The notes under the pieces were generated by a model, which was not told the DNA's origin, ran no database searches, and worked only from the letters and a program-made list of their open reading frames with translations. A stretch of DNA of 64,000 nt from Metellina segmentata. Taxonomy: Eukaryota > Arthropoda > Arachnida > Araneae > Tetragnathidae. Positions 1 through 11,495 of the stretch are shown piece by piece; position 1 is the stretch's first letter, and every line of letters starts with the position of its first letter. The position numbers and the translations under genes are program-made. Location: contig OX375880.1 of assembly GCA_947359465.1 (NCBI GenBank), forward strand, positions 11,168,120 through 11,232,119, written 5' to 3'.

Positions 1-150
1 TTGACTGAGATGTGAGGAGAGTGTTTTGAGTGAAGTATTCCCATAGAAATTAACGCGTGCTGCCGAGCGAGGTGGGAGGGATTGTTGTAATTTCAAAGCT
101 CCCAATCCAAGTTCTCAGGCGATGTAATTTCTAAGGAAATGAAAAGGTAT

Positions 151-737
151 TTGACTGAGATGTGGGGAGAGTGTTTTGTGTGAAGTATTCCCATAGAAAT
201 TAACGTGCTGCCGAGCGAGGAGGGAGGAAGCGTTGTAATTTCAAAGCTCCCAATCCAAGTTCTCAGGCGATGTAATTTCTAAGGGAATGAAAAGGTATTT
301 GACTGAGATGTAGGGAGTGTTTTGTGTGAAGTATTCCCATAGAAATTAACGTGCTGCCTAGCGAGGTGGGAGGGAGCGTTGTAATTTCAAAGTTCCCAAT
401 CCAAGTTCTCAGGCGATGTAATTTCTAAGGGAATGAAAAGGTATTTGACTGAGATGTAGGGAGTGTTTTGTGTGAAGTATTCCCATAGAAATTAACGTGC
501 TGCCGAGCGAGGTGGGAGGGAGCGTTGTAATTTCAAAGCTCCCAATCCAAGTTCTCAGGCGATGTAATTTCTAAGGGAATGAAAAGGTATTTGACTCAGA
601 TGTGGGGAAATGTTTTGTGTGAAGTATTCCCATAGAAATTAACGTGCTGCCGAGCGAGGTGGGAGCAAGCGTTGTAATTTCAAAGCTCCCAATCCAAGTT
701 CTCAGGCGATGTAATTTCTAAGGGAAAGAAAACGTAT
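151..737. repeat. 4-monomer tandem duplication, copy 1 (587 bp)
   Basis: Four monomers in the order GAGGAGGGAGGAAG type, GATGTAGGG/CTGCCTAGCG type, GATGTAGGG type, GGGGAAATG/GGGAGCAAGC type. The same four follow immediately at 738-1,324. Both copies are exactly 587 bp, shorter than 4 x 148 because they share the same small deletions. By eye I see about half a dozen base differences, for example AGTTCCCAATCC at 391 against AGCTCCCAATCC in copy 2. Confidence 0.85.
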
Positions 738-1324
738 TTGACTGAGATGTGGGGAGAGTGTTTTGTGTGAAGTATTCCCATAGAAATTAACGTGCTGCCG
801 AGCGAGGAGGGAGGAAGCGTTGTAATTTCAAAGCTCCCAATCCAAGTTCTCAGGCGATGTAATTTCTAAGGGAATGAAAAGGTATTTGACTGAGATGTAG
901 GGAGTGTTTTGTGTGAAGTATTCCCATAGAAATTAACGTGCTGCCTAGCGAGGTGGGAGGGAGCGTTGTAATTTCAAAGCTCCCAATCCAAGTTCTCAGG
1001 CGATGTAATTTCTAAGGGAATGAAAAGGTATTTGACTGAGATGTAGGGAGTGTTTTGTGTGAAGTATTCCCATAGAAATAAACGTGCTGCCGAGCGAGGT
1101 GGGAGGGAGCGTTGTAATTTCAAAGCTCCCAATCCAAGTTCTCAGGCGATGTAATTTCTAAGGGAATGAAAAGGTATTTGACTCAGATGTGTGGAAATGT
1201 TTTGTGTGAAGTATTCCCATAGAAATTAACGTGCTGCCGAGCGAGGTGGGAGCAAGCGTTGTAATTTCAAAGCTCCCAATCCAAGTTCTCAGGCGATGTA
1301 ATTTCTAAGGGAATGAAAAGATAT
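738..1324. repeat. 4-monomer tandem duplication, copy 2 (587 bp)
   Basis: This is the direct repeat of 151-737 at an offset of 587 bp. It differs by AAATAAACG instead of AAATTAACG in its third monomer, GTGTGGAAATG instead of GTGGGGAAATG in its fourth, and AAAAGATAT instead of the AAAACGTAT at the end of copy 1. These private changes show that the copies have begun to diverge. Confidence 0.85.
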
Positions 1325-1909
1325 TTGACTGAGATGTGAGGAGAGTGTTTTGAGTGAAGTATTCCCATAGAAATTAACGTGCTGCCGAGCGAGGTGGGAG
1401 GGATTGTTGTAATTTCAAAGCTCCCAATCCAAGTTCTCAGGCGATGTAATTTCTAAGGAAATGAAAAGGTATTTGACTGAGATGTGGGGAGAGTGTTTTG
1501 TGTGAAGTATTCCCATAGAAATTAACGTGCTGCCGAGCGAGGTGGGAGGGAGCGTTGTAATTTCAAAGCACCCAATCCAAGTTCTCAGGCGATGTAATTT
1601 CTAAGGGAATGAAAAGGTATTTGACTGAGATGTGGGGAGAGTGTTTTGTGTGAAGTATTCCCATAGAAATTAACGTGCTGCCGAGCGAGGTGGGAGGGAT
1701 TGTTTTAATTTCAAAGCTCCCAATCCAAGTTCTCAGGCGATGTAATTTCTAAGGGAATGAAAAGGTATTTGACTGAGATGTGGGGAGAGTGTTTTGTGTG
1801 AAGTATTCCCATAGAAATTAACGTGCTGCCGAGCGAGGTGGGAGGGAGCGTTTTAATTTCAAAATCCAACTTCTCAGGCGATGTAATTTCTAAGGGAATG
1901 AAAACGTAT

Positions 1910-3089
1910 TTGACTGAGATGTGGGGAGAGTGTTTTGTGTGAAGTATTCCCATAGAAATTAACGTGCTGTCGAGCGAGGTGGGAGGGAGCGTTGTAATTT
2001 TAAAGCTCCCAATCCAAGTTCTCAGGCGATGTAATTTCTAATGGAATGAAAAGGTATTTGACTCATATGTGGGGAGAGTGTTTTGTGTGAAGTATTCCCA
2101 TTGAAATTAACGTGCTGCCGAGCGAGGTGGGAGGAAGCGTTGTAATTTCAAAGCTCCCAATCCAACTTCTCAGGCGATGTAATTTCTAAGGGAATGAAAA
2201 GGTATTTGACTGAGATGTAGGGGAGTGTTTTGTGTGAAGTATTCCCATAGAAATTAACGTGCTGCCGAGCGAGGTGGGAGGGAGCGTTGTAATTTCAAAG
2301 CTCCCAATCCAATTTCTCAGGCGATGTAATTTCTAAGGGAATGAAAAGGTATTTGACTCAGATGTGGGGAAATGTTTTGTGTGAAGTATTCCCATAGAAA
2401 TTAACGTGCTGCCGAACGAGGTGGGAGGAAGCGTTGTAATTTCAAAGCTCCCAATCCAAGTTCTCAGGCGATGTAATTTCTAAGGGAATGAAAAGGTATT
2501 TGACTGAGATGTGAGGAGAGTGTTTTGTGTGAAGTATTCCCATAGAAATTAACGTGCTGCCGAGCGAGGTGGGAGGGATTGTTGTAATTTCATAGCTCCC
2601 AATCCAAGTTCTCAGGCGATGTAATTTCTAAGGAAATGAAAAGGTATTTGACTGAGATGTAGGGGAGTGTTTTGTGTGAAGTATTCCCATAGAAATTAAC
2701 GTGCTGCCGAGCGAGGTGGGAGGGAGCGTTGTAATTTCAAAGCTCCCAATCCAAGTTCTCAGGCGATGTAATTTCTAAGGGAATGAAAAGGTATTTGACT
2801 CAGATGTGGGGAAATGTTTTGTGTGAAGTATTCCCATAGAAATTAACGTGCTGCCGAACGAGGTGGGAGGAAGCGTTGTAATTTCAAAGCTCCCAATCCA
2901 AGTTCTCAGGCGATGTAATTTCTAAGGGAATGAAAAGGTATTTGACTGAGATGTGGGGAGAGTGTTTTGTGTGAAGTATTCCCATAGAAATTAACGTGCT
3001 GCCGAGCGAGGTGGGAGGGATTGTTTTAATTTCAAAGCTCCCAATCCAAGTTCTCAGGCGATGTAATTTCTAAGGGAATGAAAAGGTAT
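1910..3089. repeat. 8-monomer block, copy A of a 1,765-bp-offset duplication
   Basis: This ordered series of eight monomers includes CTGTCGAGCG (1,970), CTCATATG with CCCATTGAAATT, GATGTAGGGGAGTG, GGGGAAATG, a type with CATAGCTCCC (2,591) and GGATTGTTTTAA (3,021). The same series with the same private substitutions is at 3,675-4,854. I checked five markers and each is exactly 1,765 bp away. The intervening 585 bp contains related but differently ordered monomers, so the duplication is near-tandem (12 monomers less shared deletions). Confidence 0.8.
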
Positions 3090-3674
3090 TTGACTGAGAT
3101 GTGGGGAGAGTGTTTTGTGTGAAGTATTCCCATAGAAATTAACGTGCTGCCGAGCGAGGTGGGAGGGAGCGTTTTAATTTCAAAATCCAACTTCTCAGGC
3201 GATGTAATTTCTAAGGGAATGAAAACGTATTTGACTGAGATGTGGGGAGAGTGTTTTGTGTGAAGTATTCCCATAGAAATTAACGTGCTTCCGAGCGAGG
3301 TGGGAGGGAGCGTTGTAATTTTAAAGCTCCCAATCCAAGTTCTCAGGCGATGTAATTCCTAATGGAATGAAAAGGTATTTGACTCATATGTGGGGAGAGT
3401 GTTTTGTGTGAAGTATTCCCATAGAAATTAACGTGCTGCCGAGCGAGGTGGGAGGGATTGTTGTAATTTCAAAGCTCCCAATCCAAGTTCTCAGGCGATG
3501 TAATTTCTAAGGAAATGAAAAGGTATTTGACTGAGATGTGGGGAGAGTGTTTTGTGTGAAGTATTCCCATAGAAATTAACGTGCTGCCGAGCGAGGTGGG
3601 AGGGAGCGTTGTAATTTCAAAGCACCCAATCCAAGTTCTCAGGCGATGTAATTTCTAAGGGAATGAAAAGGTAT

Positions 3675-4854
3675 TTGACTGAGATGTGGGGAGAGTGTTT
3701 TGTGTGAAGTATTCCCATAGAAATTAACGTGCTGTCGAGCGAGGTGGGAGGGAGCGTTGTAATTTTAAAGCTCCCAATCCAAGTTCTCAGGCGATGTAAT
3801 TTCTAATGGAATGAAAAGGTATTTGACTCATATGTGGGGAGAGTGTTTTGTGTGAAGTATTCCCATTGAAATTAACGTGCTGCCGAGCGAGGTGGGAGGA
3901 AGCGTTGTAATTTCAAAGCTCCCAATCCAACTTCTCAGGCGATGTAATTTCTAAGGGAATGAAAAGGTATTTGACTGAGATGTAGGGGAGTGTTTTGTGT
4001 GAAGTATTCCCATAGAAATTAACGTGCTGCCGAGCGAGGTGGGAGGGAGCGTTGTAATTTCAAAGCTCCCAATCCAATTTCTCAGGCGATGTAATTTCTA
4101 AGGGAATGAAAAGGTATTTGACTCAGATGTGGGGAAATGTTTTGTGTGAAGTATTCCCATAGAAATTAACGTGCTGCCGAACGAGGTGGGAGGAAGCGTT
4201 GTAATTTCAAAGCTCCCAATCCAAGTTCTCAGGCGATGTAATTTCTAAGGGAATGAAAAGGTATTTGACTGAGATGTGAGGAGAGTGTTTTGTGTGAAGT
4301 ATTCCCATAGAAATTAACGTGCTGCCGAGCGAGGTGGGAGGGATTGTTGTAATTTCATAGCTCCCAATCCAAGTTCTCAGGCGATGTAATTTCTAAGGAA
4401 ATGAAAAGGTATTTGACTGAGATGTAGGGGAGTGTTTTGTGTGAAGTATTCCCATAGAAATTAACGTGCTGCCGAGCGAGGTGGGAGGGAGCGTTGTAAT
4501 TTCAAAGCTCCCAATCCAAGTTCTCAGGCGATGTAATTTCTAAGGGAATGAAAAGGTATTTGACTCAGATGTGGGGAAATGTTTTGTGTGAAGTATTCCC
4601 ATAGAAATTAACGTGCTGCCGAACGAGGTGGGAGGAAGCGTTGTAATTTCAAAGCTCCCAATCCAAGTTCTCAGGCGATGTAATTTCTAAGGGAATGAAA
4701 AGGTATTTGACTGAGATGTGGGGAGAGTGTTTTGTGTGAAGTATTCCCATAGAAATTAACGTGCTGCCGAGCGAGGTGGGAGGGATTGTTTTAATTTCAA
4801 AGCTCCCAATCCAAGTTCTCAGGCGATGTAATTTCTAAGGGAATGAAAAGGTAT
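3675..4854. repeat. 8-monomer block, copy B of a 1,765-bp-offset duplication
   Basis: This is the second copy of 1,910-3,089, matched at 3,735 (CTGTCGAGCG), 4,136 (GGGGAAATG), 4,356 (CATAGCTCCC) and 4,786 (ATTGTTTTAA). Its last four monomers (from 4,265) are in turn partly repeated at 4,855-5,290 at an offset of 590 bp, again with CATAGCTCCC (4,946). One duplication is therefore nested at the edge of another. Confidence 0.8.
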
Positions 4855-7689
4855 TTGACTGAGATGTGAGGAGAGTGTTTTGTGTGAAGTATTCCCATAG
4901 AAATTAACGTGCTGCCGAGCGAGGTGGGAGGGATTGTTGTAATTTCATAGCTCCCAATACAAGTTCTCAGGCGATGTAATTTCTAAGGAAATGAAAAGGT
5001 ATTTGACTGAGATGTAGGGGAGTGTTTTGTGTGAAGTATTCCCATAGAAATTAACGTGCTGCCGAGCGAGGTGGGAGGGAGCGTTGTAATTTCAAAGCTC
5101 CCAATCCAAGTTCTCAGGCGATGTAATTTCTAAGGGAATGAAAAGGTATTTGACTCAGATGTGGGGAAATGTTTTGTGTGAAGTATTCCCATAGAAATTA
5201 ACGTGCTGCCGAACGAGGTGGGAGGAAGCGTTGTAATTTCAAAGCTCCCAATCCAAGTTCTCAGGCGATGTAATTTCTAAGGGAATGAAAAGGTATTTGA
5301 CTGAGATGTGGGGAGAGTGTTTTGTGTGAAGTATTCCCATAGAAATTAACGTGCTGCCGAGCGAGGTGGGAGGGAGCGTTTTAATTTCAAAATCCAACTT
5401 CTCAGGCGATGTAATTTCTAAGGGAATGAAAACGTATTTGACTGAGATGTGGGGAGAGTGTTTTGTGTGAAGTATTCCCATAGAAATTAACGTGCTTCCG
5501 AGCGAGGTGGGAGGGAGCGTTGTAATTTTAAAGCTCCCAATCCAAGTTCTCAGGCGATGTAATTCCTAATGGAATGAAAAGGTATTTGACTCATATGTGG
5601 GGAGAGTGTTTTGTGTGAAGTATTCCCATAGAAATTAACGTGCTGCCGATCGAGGTGGGATGAAGCGTTGTAATTTCAAAGCTCCCAATCCAAGTTCTCA
5701 GGCGATGTAATTTCTAAGGGAATGAAAAGGTATTTGACTGAGATGTGGGGAGAGTGTTTTGTGTGAAGTATTCCCATAGAAATTAACGTGCTGCCGAGCG
5801 AGGTGGGAGGGATTGTTTTAATTTCAAAGCTCCCAATCCAACTTCTCAGGCGATGTAATTTCTAAGGGAAAGAAAACGTATTTGACTGAGATGTGGGGAG
5901 AGTGTTTTGTGTGAAGTATTCCCATAGAAATTAACGTGCTGCCGAGCGAGGAGGGAGGAAGCGTTGTAATTTCAAAGCTCCCAATCCAACTTCTCAGGCG
6001 ATGTAATTTCTAAGGGAATGAAAAGGTATTTGACTGAGATGTAGGGAGTGTTTTGTGTGAAGTATTCCCATAGAAATTAACGTGCTGCCGAGCGAGGTGG
6101 GAGGGAGCGTTGTAATTTCAAAGCTCCCAATCCAAGTTCTCAGGCGATGTAATTTCTAAGGGAATGAAAAGGTATTTGACTCAGATGTGGGGAAATGTTT
6201 TGTGTGAAGTATTCCCATAGAAATTAACGTGCTGCCGAGCGAGGTGGGAGCAAGCGTTGTAATTTCAAAGCTCCCAATCCAAGTTCTCAGGCGATGTAAT
6301 TTCTAAGGGAATGAAAAGGTATTTGACTGAGATGTGAGGAGAGTGTTTTGAGTGAAGTATTCCCATAGAAATTAACGCGTGCTGCCGAGCGAGGTGGGAG
6401 GGATTGTTGTAATTTCAAAGCTCCCAATCCAAGTTCTCAGGCGATGTAATTTCTAAGGAAATGAAAAGGTATTTGACTGAGATGTGGGGAGAGTGTTTTG
6501 TGTGAAGTATTCCCATAGAAATTAACGTGCTGCCGAGCGAGGTGGGAGGGAGCGTTGTAATTTCAAAGCACCCAATCCAAGTTCTCAGGCGATGTAATTT
6601 CTAAGGGAATGAAAAGGTATTTGACTGAGATGTGGGGAGAGTGTTTTGTGTGAAGTCTTCCCATAGAAATTAACGTGCTGCCGAGCGAGGTGGGAGGGAG
6701 CGTTTTAATTTCAAAATCCAACTTCTCAGGCGATGTAATTTCTAAGGGAATGAAAACGTATTTGACTGAGATGTGGGGAGAGTGTTTTGTGTGAAGTATT
6801 CCCATAGAAATTAACGTGCTGTCGAGCGAGGTGGGAGGAAGCGTTGTAATTTTAAAGCTCCCAATCCAAGTTCTCAGGCGATGTAATTTCTAATGGAATG
6901 AAAAGGTATTTGACTCATATGTGGGGAGAGTGTTTTGTGTGAAGTATTCCCATAGAAATTAACGTGCTGCCGAGCGAGGTGGGAGGAAGCGTTGTAATTT
7001 CAAAGCTCCCAATCCAAGTTCTCAGGCGATGTAATTTCTAAGGGAATAAAAAGGTATTTGACTCAGATGTGGGGAAATGTTTTGTGTGAAGTATTCCCAT
7101 AGAAATTAACGTGCTGCCGAACGAGGTGGGAGGAAGCGTTGTAATTTCAAAGCTCCCAATCCAAGTTCTCAGGCGATGTAATTTCTAAGGGAATAAAAAG
7201 GTATTTGACTGAGATGTGGGGAGAGTGTTTTGTGTGAAGTATTCCCATAGAAATTAACGTGCTGCCGAGCGAGGTGGGAGGGATTGTTTTAATTTCAAAG
7301 CTCCCAATCCAAGTTCTCAGGCGATGTAATTTCTAAGGGAATGAAAAGGTATTTGACTGAGATGTGGGGAGAGTGTTTTGTGTGAAGTATTCCCATTAAA
7401 ATTAACGTGCTTCCGAGCGAGGTGGGAGGGAGCGTTGTAATTTTAAAGCTCCCAATCCAAGTTCTCAGGCGATGTAATTTCTAATGGAATGAAAAGGTAT
7501 TTGACTCATATGTGGGGAGAGTGTTTTGTGTGAAGTATTCCCATAGAAATTAACGTGCTGCCGAGCGAGGTGGGAGGAAGCGTTGTAATTTCAAAGCTCC
7601 CAATCCAAGTTCTCAGGCGATGTAATTTCTAAGGGAATGAAAAGGTATTTGACTGAGATGTGGGGAGAGTGTTTTGTGTGAAGTATTCC

Positions 7690-9868
7690 CATAGAAATTT
7701 AACGTGCTGCCGAGCGAGGTGGGAGGGATTGTTGTAATTTCAAAGCTCCCAATCCAAGTTCTCAGAAGATGTAATTTCTAAGGAAATGAAAAGGTATTTG
7801 ACTCAGATGTGGGGAGAGTGTTTTGTGTGAAGTATTCCCATAGAAATTAACGTGCTGCCGAGAGAGGTGGTAGGGAGCGTTGTAATTTCAAAGCTCCCAA
7901 TCCAAGTTCTCAAGCGATGTAATTTCTAAGGGAATGAAAAGGTATTTGACTGAAATGTGGGGAGAGTGTTTTGTGAGAATTATTCCCATAGAAATTAACG
8001 TGCTGCCGAGCAAGGTGGTAGGGAGCGTTGTAATTTCAAAGCTCCCAATCCAAGTTCTCAGGCGATGTAATTTCTAAGGGAATGAAAAGGTATTTGACTG
8101 AGATGTGGGGAGAGTGTTTTGTGTGAAGTATTCCCATAGAAATTAACGTGCTGCCGAGCAAGGTGGTAGGGAGCGTTGTAATTTGAAAGCACCCAATCCA
8201 AGTTCTCAGGCGATCTAATTTCTAAGGGAATGAAAAGGTATTTGACTCAGATGTGGGGAGAGTGTTTTGTGTGCAGTATTCCCATAGAAATTAACGTGCT
8301 GCCGAGCGAGGTGCGAGGGAGCGTTGTAATTTCAAAGCTCCCAATCCAACTTCTCAGGCGATGTAATTTCTAAGGGAATGAAAAGGTATTTGACGTAGAT
8401 GTGGGGAGAGTGTTTTGTGTGAAGTATTCCCATAGAAATTAACGTGCTGCCGAGCGAGGTGGTAGGGAGCGTTGTAATTTCAAAGCTCCCAATCCAAGTT
8501 CTCAGGCGATGTAATTTCTAAGGGAATGAAAAGGAATTTGACTGAAATGTGGGGAGAGTGTTTTGTGAGAATTATTCCCATAGAAATTAACGTGCTGCCG
8601 AGCAAGGTGGTAGGGAGCGTTGTAATTTGAAAGCACCCAATCCAAGTTCTCAGGCGATCTAATTTCTAAGGGAATGAAAAGGTATTTGACTGAGATGTGG
8701 GGAGAGTGTTTTGTGTGAAGTATTCCCATAGAAATTAACGTGCTGCCGAGCGAGGTGGTAGGGAGCGTTGTAATTTGAAAGCACCCAATCCAAGTTCTCA
8801 GGCGATCTAATTTCTAAGGGAATGAAAAGGTATTTGACTGAGATGTGGGGAGAGTGTTTTGTGTGAAGTATTCCCATAGAAATTTAACGTACTGCCGAGC
8901 GAGGAGGGAGGGATTATTGTAATTTCAAAGCTCCCAATCCAAGTTCTCAGAATATGTAATTTCTAAGGAAATGAAAAGGTATTTGACTCAGATGTGGGGA
9001 GAGTGTTTATTTGAAGTATTCCCATAGAAATTAACGTGCTGCCGAGCAAGGTGGTAGGGAGCGTTGTAATTTCAAAGCTCCCAATCCAAGTTCTCAGGCG
9101 ATGTAATTTCTAAGGGAATGAAAAGGTATTTGACTGAGATGTGGGGAGAGTGTTTTGTGTGAAGTATTCCCATAGAAATTAACGTGCTGCCGTGCGAGGT
9201 GGGAGGGAGCGTTGTAATTTCAAAGCTCCCAATCCAACTTCTCAGGCGATGTAATTTCTAAGGGAATGAAAAGGTATTTCACTGAGATGTGGGGAGAGTG
9301 TTTTGTGTGAAGTATTCCCATAGAAATTAACGTGCTGCCGAGCGAGGTGGGAGGGAGCGTTGTAATTTCAAAGCTCCCAATCCAAGTTCTCAGGCGATGT
9401 AATTTCTAAGGGAATGAAAAGGTATTTGACTCAGATGTGGGGAGAGTGTTTTGTGTGAAGTATTCCCATAGAAATTAACGTGCTGCCGAGCGAGGTGGGA
9501 GGGAGCGTTGTAATTTCAAAGCTCCCAATCAAACTTCTCAGGCGATGTAATTTCTAAGGGAATGAAAAGGTATTTGACTGAGATGTGGGGAGAGTGTTTT
9601 GTGTGAAGTATTCCCATAGAAATTAACGTGCTGCCGAGCGAGGTGGGAGGGATTGTTGTAATTTCAAAGCTCCCAATCCAAGTTCTCAGGCGATGTAATT
9701 TCTAAGGAATGAAAAGGTATTTGACTCAGATGTGGGGAGAGTGTTTTGTGTGAAGTATTCCCATAGAAATTAACGTGCTGCCGAGCGAGGTGGGAGGGAG
9801 CGTTGTAATTTCAAAGCTCCCAATCCAACTTCTCAGGCGATGTAATTTCTAAGGGAATGAAAAGGTAT
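7690..9868. repeat. Transition subarray of mixed monomer types
   Basis: From about 7,690 new types appear and replace the left-end dialect: AAATTTAACG (a 149-bp monomer), GGTGGTAGGG, GAGCAAGG (CpG at position 66 changed to CA), GAGAATTATTCCC, GATCTAATTT, AGCACCC, and CAGAATATG. The block at 8,300-8,640, with GGTGCGAGGG (8,311), TTGACGTAG (8,392) and GAATTTGACTGAAATG, recurs at about 37,470-37,800. No non-satellite DNA is present. Confidence 0.8.
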
Positions 9869-11495
9869 TTGACTGAGATGTGGGGAGAGTGTTTTGTGTG
9901 AAGTATTCCCATAGAAATTAACGTGCTGCCGAGCGAGGTGGGAGGGATTGTTGTAATTTCAAAGCTCCCAATCCAAGTTCTAAGGCGATGTAATTTCTAA
10001 GGAATGAAAAGGTATTTGACTCAGATGTGGGGAGAGTGTTTTGTGTGAAGTATTCCCATAGAAATTAACGTGCTGCCGAGCGAGGTGGGAGGGAGCGTTG
10101 TAATTTCAAAGCTCCGAATCCAAGTTCTCAGGCGATCTAATTTCTAAGGGAATGAAAAGGTATTTGACTCATATGTGGGGAGAGTGTTTTGTGTGAAGTA
10201 TTCCCATTGAAATTAACGTGCTGCCGAGCGAGGTGGGAGGAAGCGTTGTAATTTCAAAGCTCCCAATCCAAGTTCTCAGGCGATGTAATTTCTAAGGGAA
10301 TGAAAAGGAATTTGACTGAAATGTGGGGAGAGTGTTTTGTGAGAATTATTCCCATAGAAATTAACGTGCTGCCGAGCAAGGTGGTAGGGAGCGTTGTAAT
10401 TTCAAAGCTCCCAATCCAAGTTCTCAGGCGATGTAATTTCTAAGGGAATGAAAAGGTATTTGACTGAGATGTGGGGAGAGTGTTTTGTGTGAAGTATTCC
10501 CATAGAAATTAACGTGCTGCCGAGCAAGGTATTAGGGAGCGTTGTAATTTGAAAGCACCCAATCCAAGTTCTCAGGCGATCTAATTTATAAGGGAATTAA
10601 AAGGTATTTGACTGAGATGTGGGGAGAGTGTTTTGTGTGAAGTATTCCCATAGAAATTAACGTGCTGCCGAGCGAGGTGGGAGGAAGCGTTGTAATTTCA
10701 AAGCTCCCAATCCAAGTTCTCAGGCGATGTAATTTCTAAGGGAATGAAAAGGTATTTGACTGAGATGTGGGGAGAGTGTTTTGTGTGAAGTATTCCCATA
10801 GAAATTTAACGTGCTGCCGAGCGAGGAGGGAGGGATTGTTGTAATTTCAAAGCTCCCAATCCAAGTTCTCAGAATATGTAATTTCTAAGGAAATGAAAAG
10901 GTATTTGACTCAGATGTGGGGAGAGTGTTTTGTGTGAAGTATTCCCATAGAAATTATCGTGCTGCCGAGCGAGGTGGGAGGGAGCGTTGTAATTTCAAAG
11001 CTCCCAATCAAACTTCTCAGGCGATGTAATTTCTAAGGGAATGAAAAGGTATTTGACTGAGATGTGGGGAGAGTGTTTTGTGTGAAGTATTCCCATAGAA
11101 ATTAACGTGCTGCCGAGCGAGGTGGGAGGGATTGTTGTAATTTCAAAGCTCCCAATCCAAGTTCTCAGGCGATGTAATTTCTAAGGAATGAAAAGGTATT
11201 TGACTCAGATGTGGGGAGAGTGTTTTGTGTGAAGTATTCCCATAGAAATTAACGTGCTGCCGAGCGAGGTGGGAGGGAGCGTTGTAATTTCAAAGCTCCC
11301 AATCCAACTTCTCAGGCGATGTAATTTCTAAGGGAATGAAAAGGTATTTGACTGAGATGTGGGGAGAGTGTTTTGTGTGAAGTATTCCCATAGAAATTAA
11401 CGTGCTGCCGAGCAAGGTATTAGGGAGCGTTGTAATTTGAAAGCACCCAATCCAAGTTCTCAGGCGATCTAATTTCTAAGGGAATTAAAAGGTAT
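9869..11495. repeat. 11-monomer tandem duplication, copy A
   Basis: Eleven monomers including the types CTAAGGCG (9,981), CTCCGAATCC (10,111), CTCATATG/CCCATTG, GAATTTGACTGAAATG (10,311), AAGGTATTAGGG, CAGAATATG, AAATTATCG (10,954) and CAATCAAAC. The same order starts again at 11,496, offset 1,627 bp (11 x 148 less 1), and every marker I checked has that exact offset. The eleventh monomer (11,348-11,495), of AAGGTATTAGGG type, has no counterpart at the end of copy B. Confidence 0.85.

Larger units (their letters stand above)
1..7690. repeat. Left-end subarray with its own monomer types
   Basis: This stretch holds only satellite monomers but of types rare or absent further right: GATGTAGGGAGTG or GATGTAGGGGAGTG (2-3 bp shorter), CTCAGATGTGGGGAAATG, GGATTGTTTTAATTTC, AAAACGTATTTG, CTGTCGAGCG, and a monomer lacking 7 bp in the AAAGCTCCCAATCC region (near 1,860, 3,183, 5,389 and 6,713). 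These types recur in blocks at offsets of about 587, 590, 1,321, 1,765 and 2,207 bp. The first monomer (1-150) carries a GC insertion in AACGCGTGC that is seen again only at about 6,375, so bases 1-150 are a copy of 6,323-6,472 or the reverse. Confidence 0.85.

Noticed and set aside
1711..6805. Four 80-codon reverse-strand open frames starting MGILHTKHSPH (1,711, 3,032, 5,239, 6,563)
   Set aside because: They are satellite read in antisense. The start is the CAT of CCCATAG (monomer 42-44). Because 148 is not a multiple of 3, each next monomer is read in a new frame. They stay open only where the 7-bp-deleted monomer shifts the frame. There is no codon bias, and no start context or domain suggests a protein.
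8502..8877. Two overlapping reverse-strand open frames of 72-75 codons
   Set aside because: Same satellite artefact. They overlap each other in different frames, and their second half is the third frame of the monomer. Chance absence of stops in the GAGAATTATT/AGCACCC types explains them.
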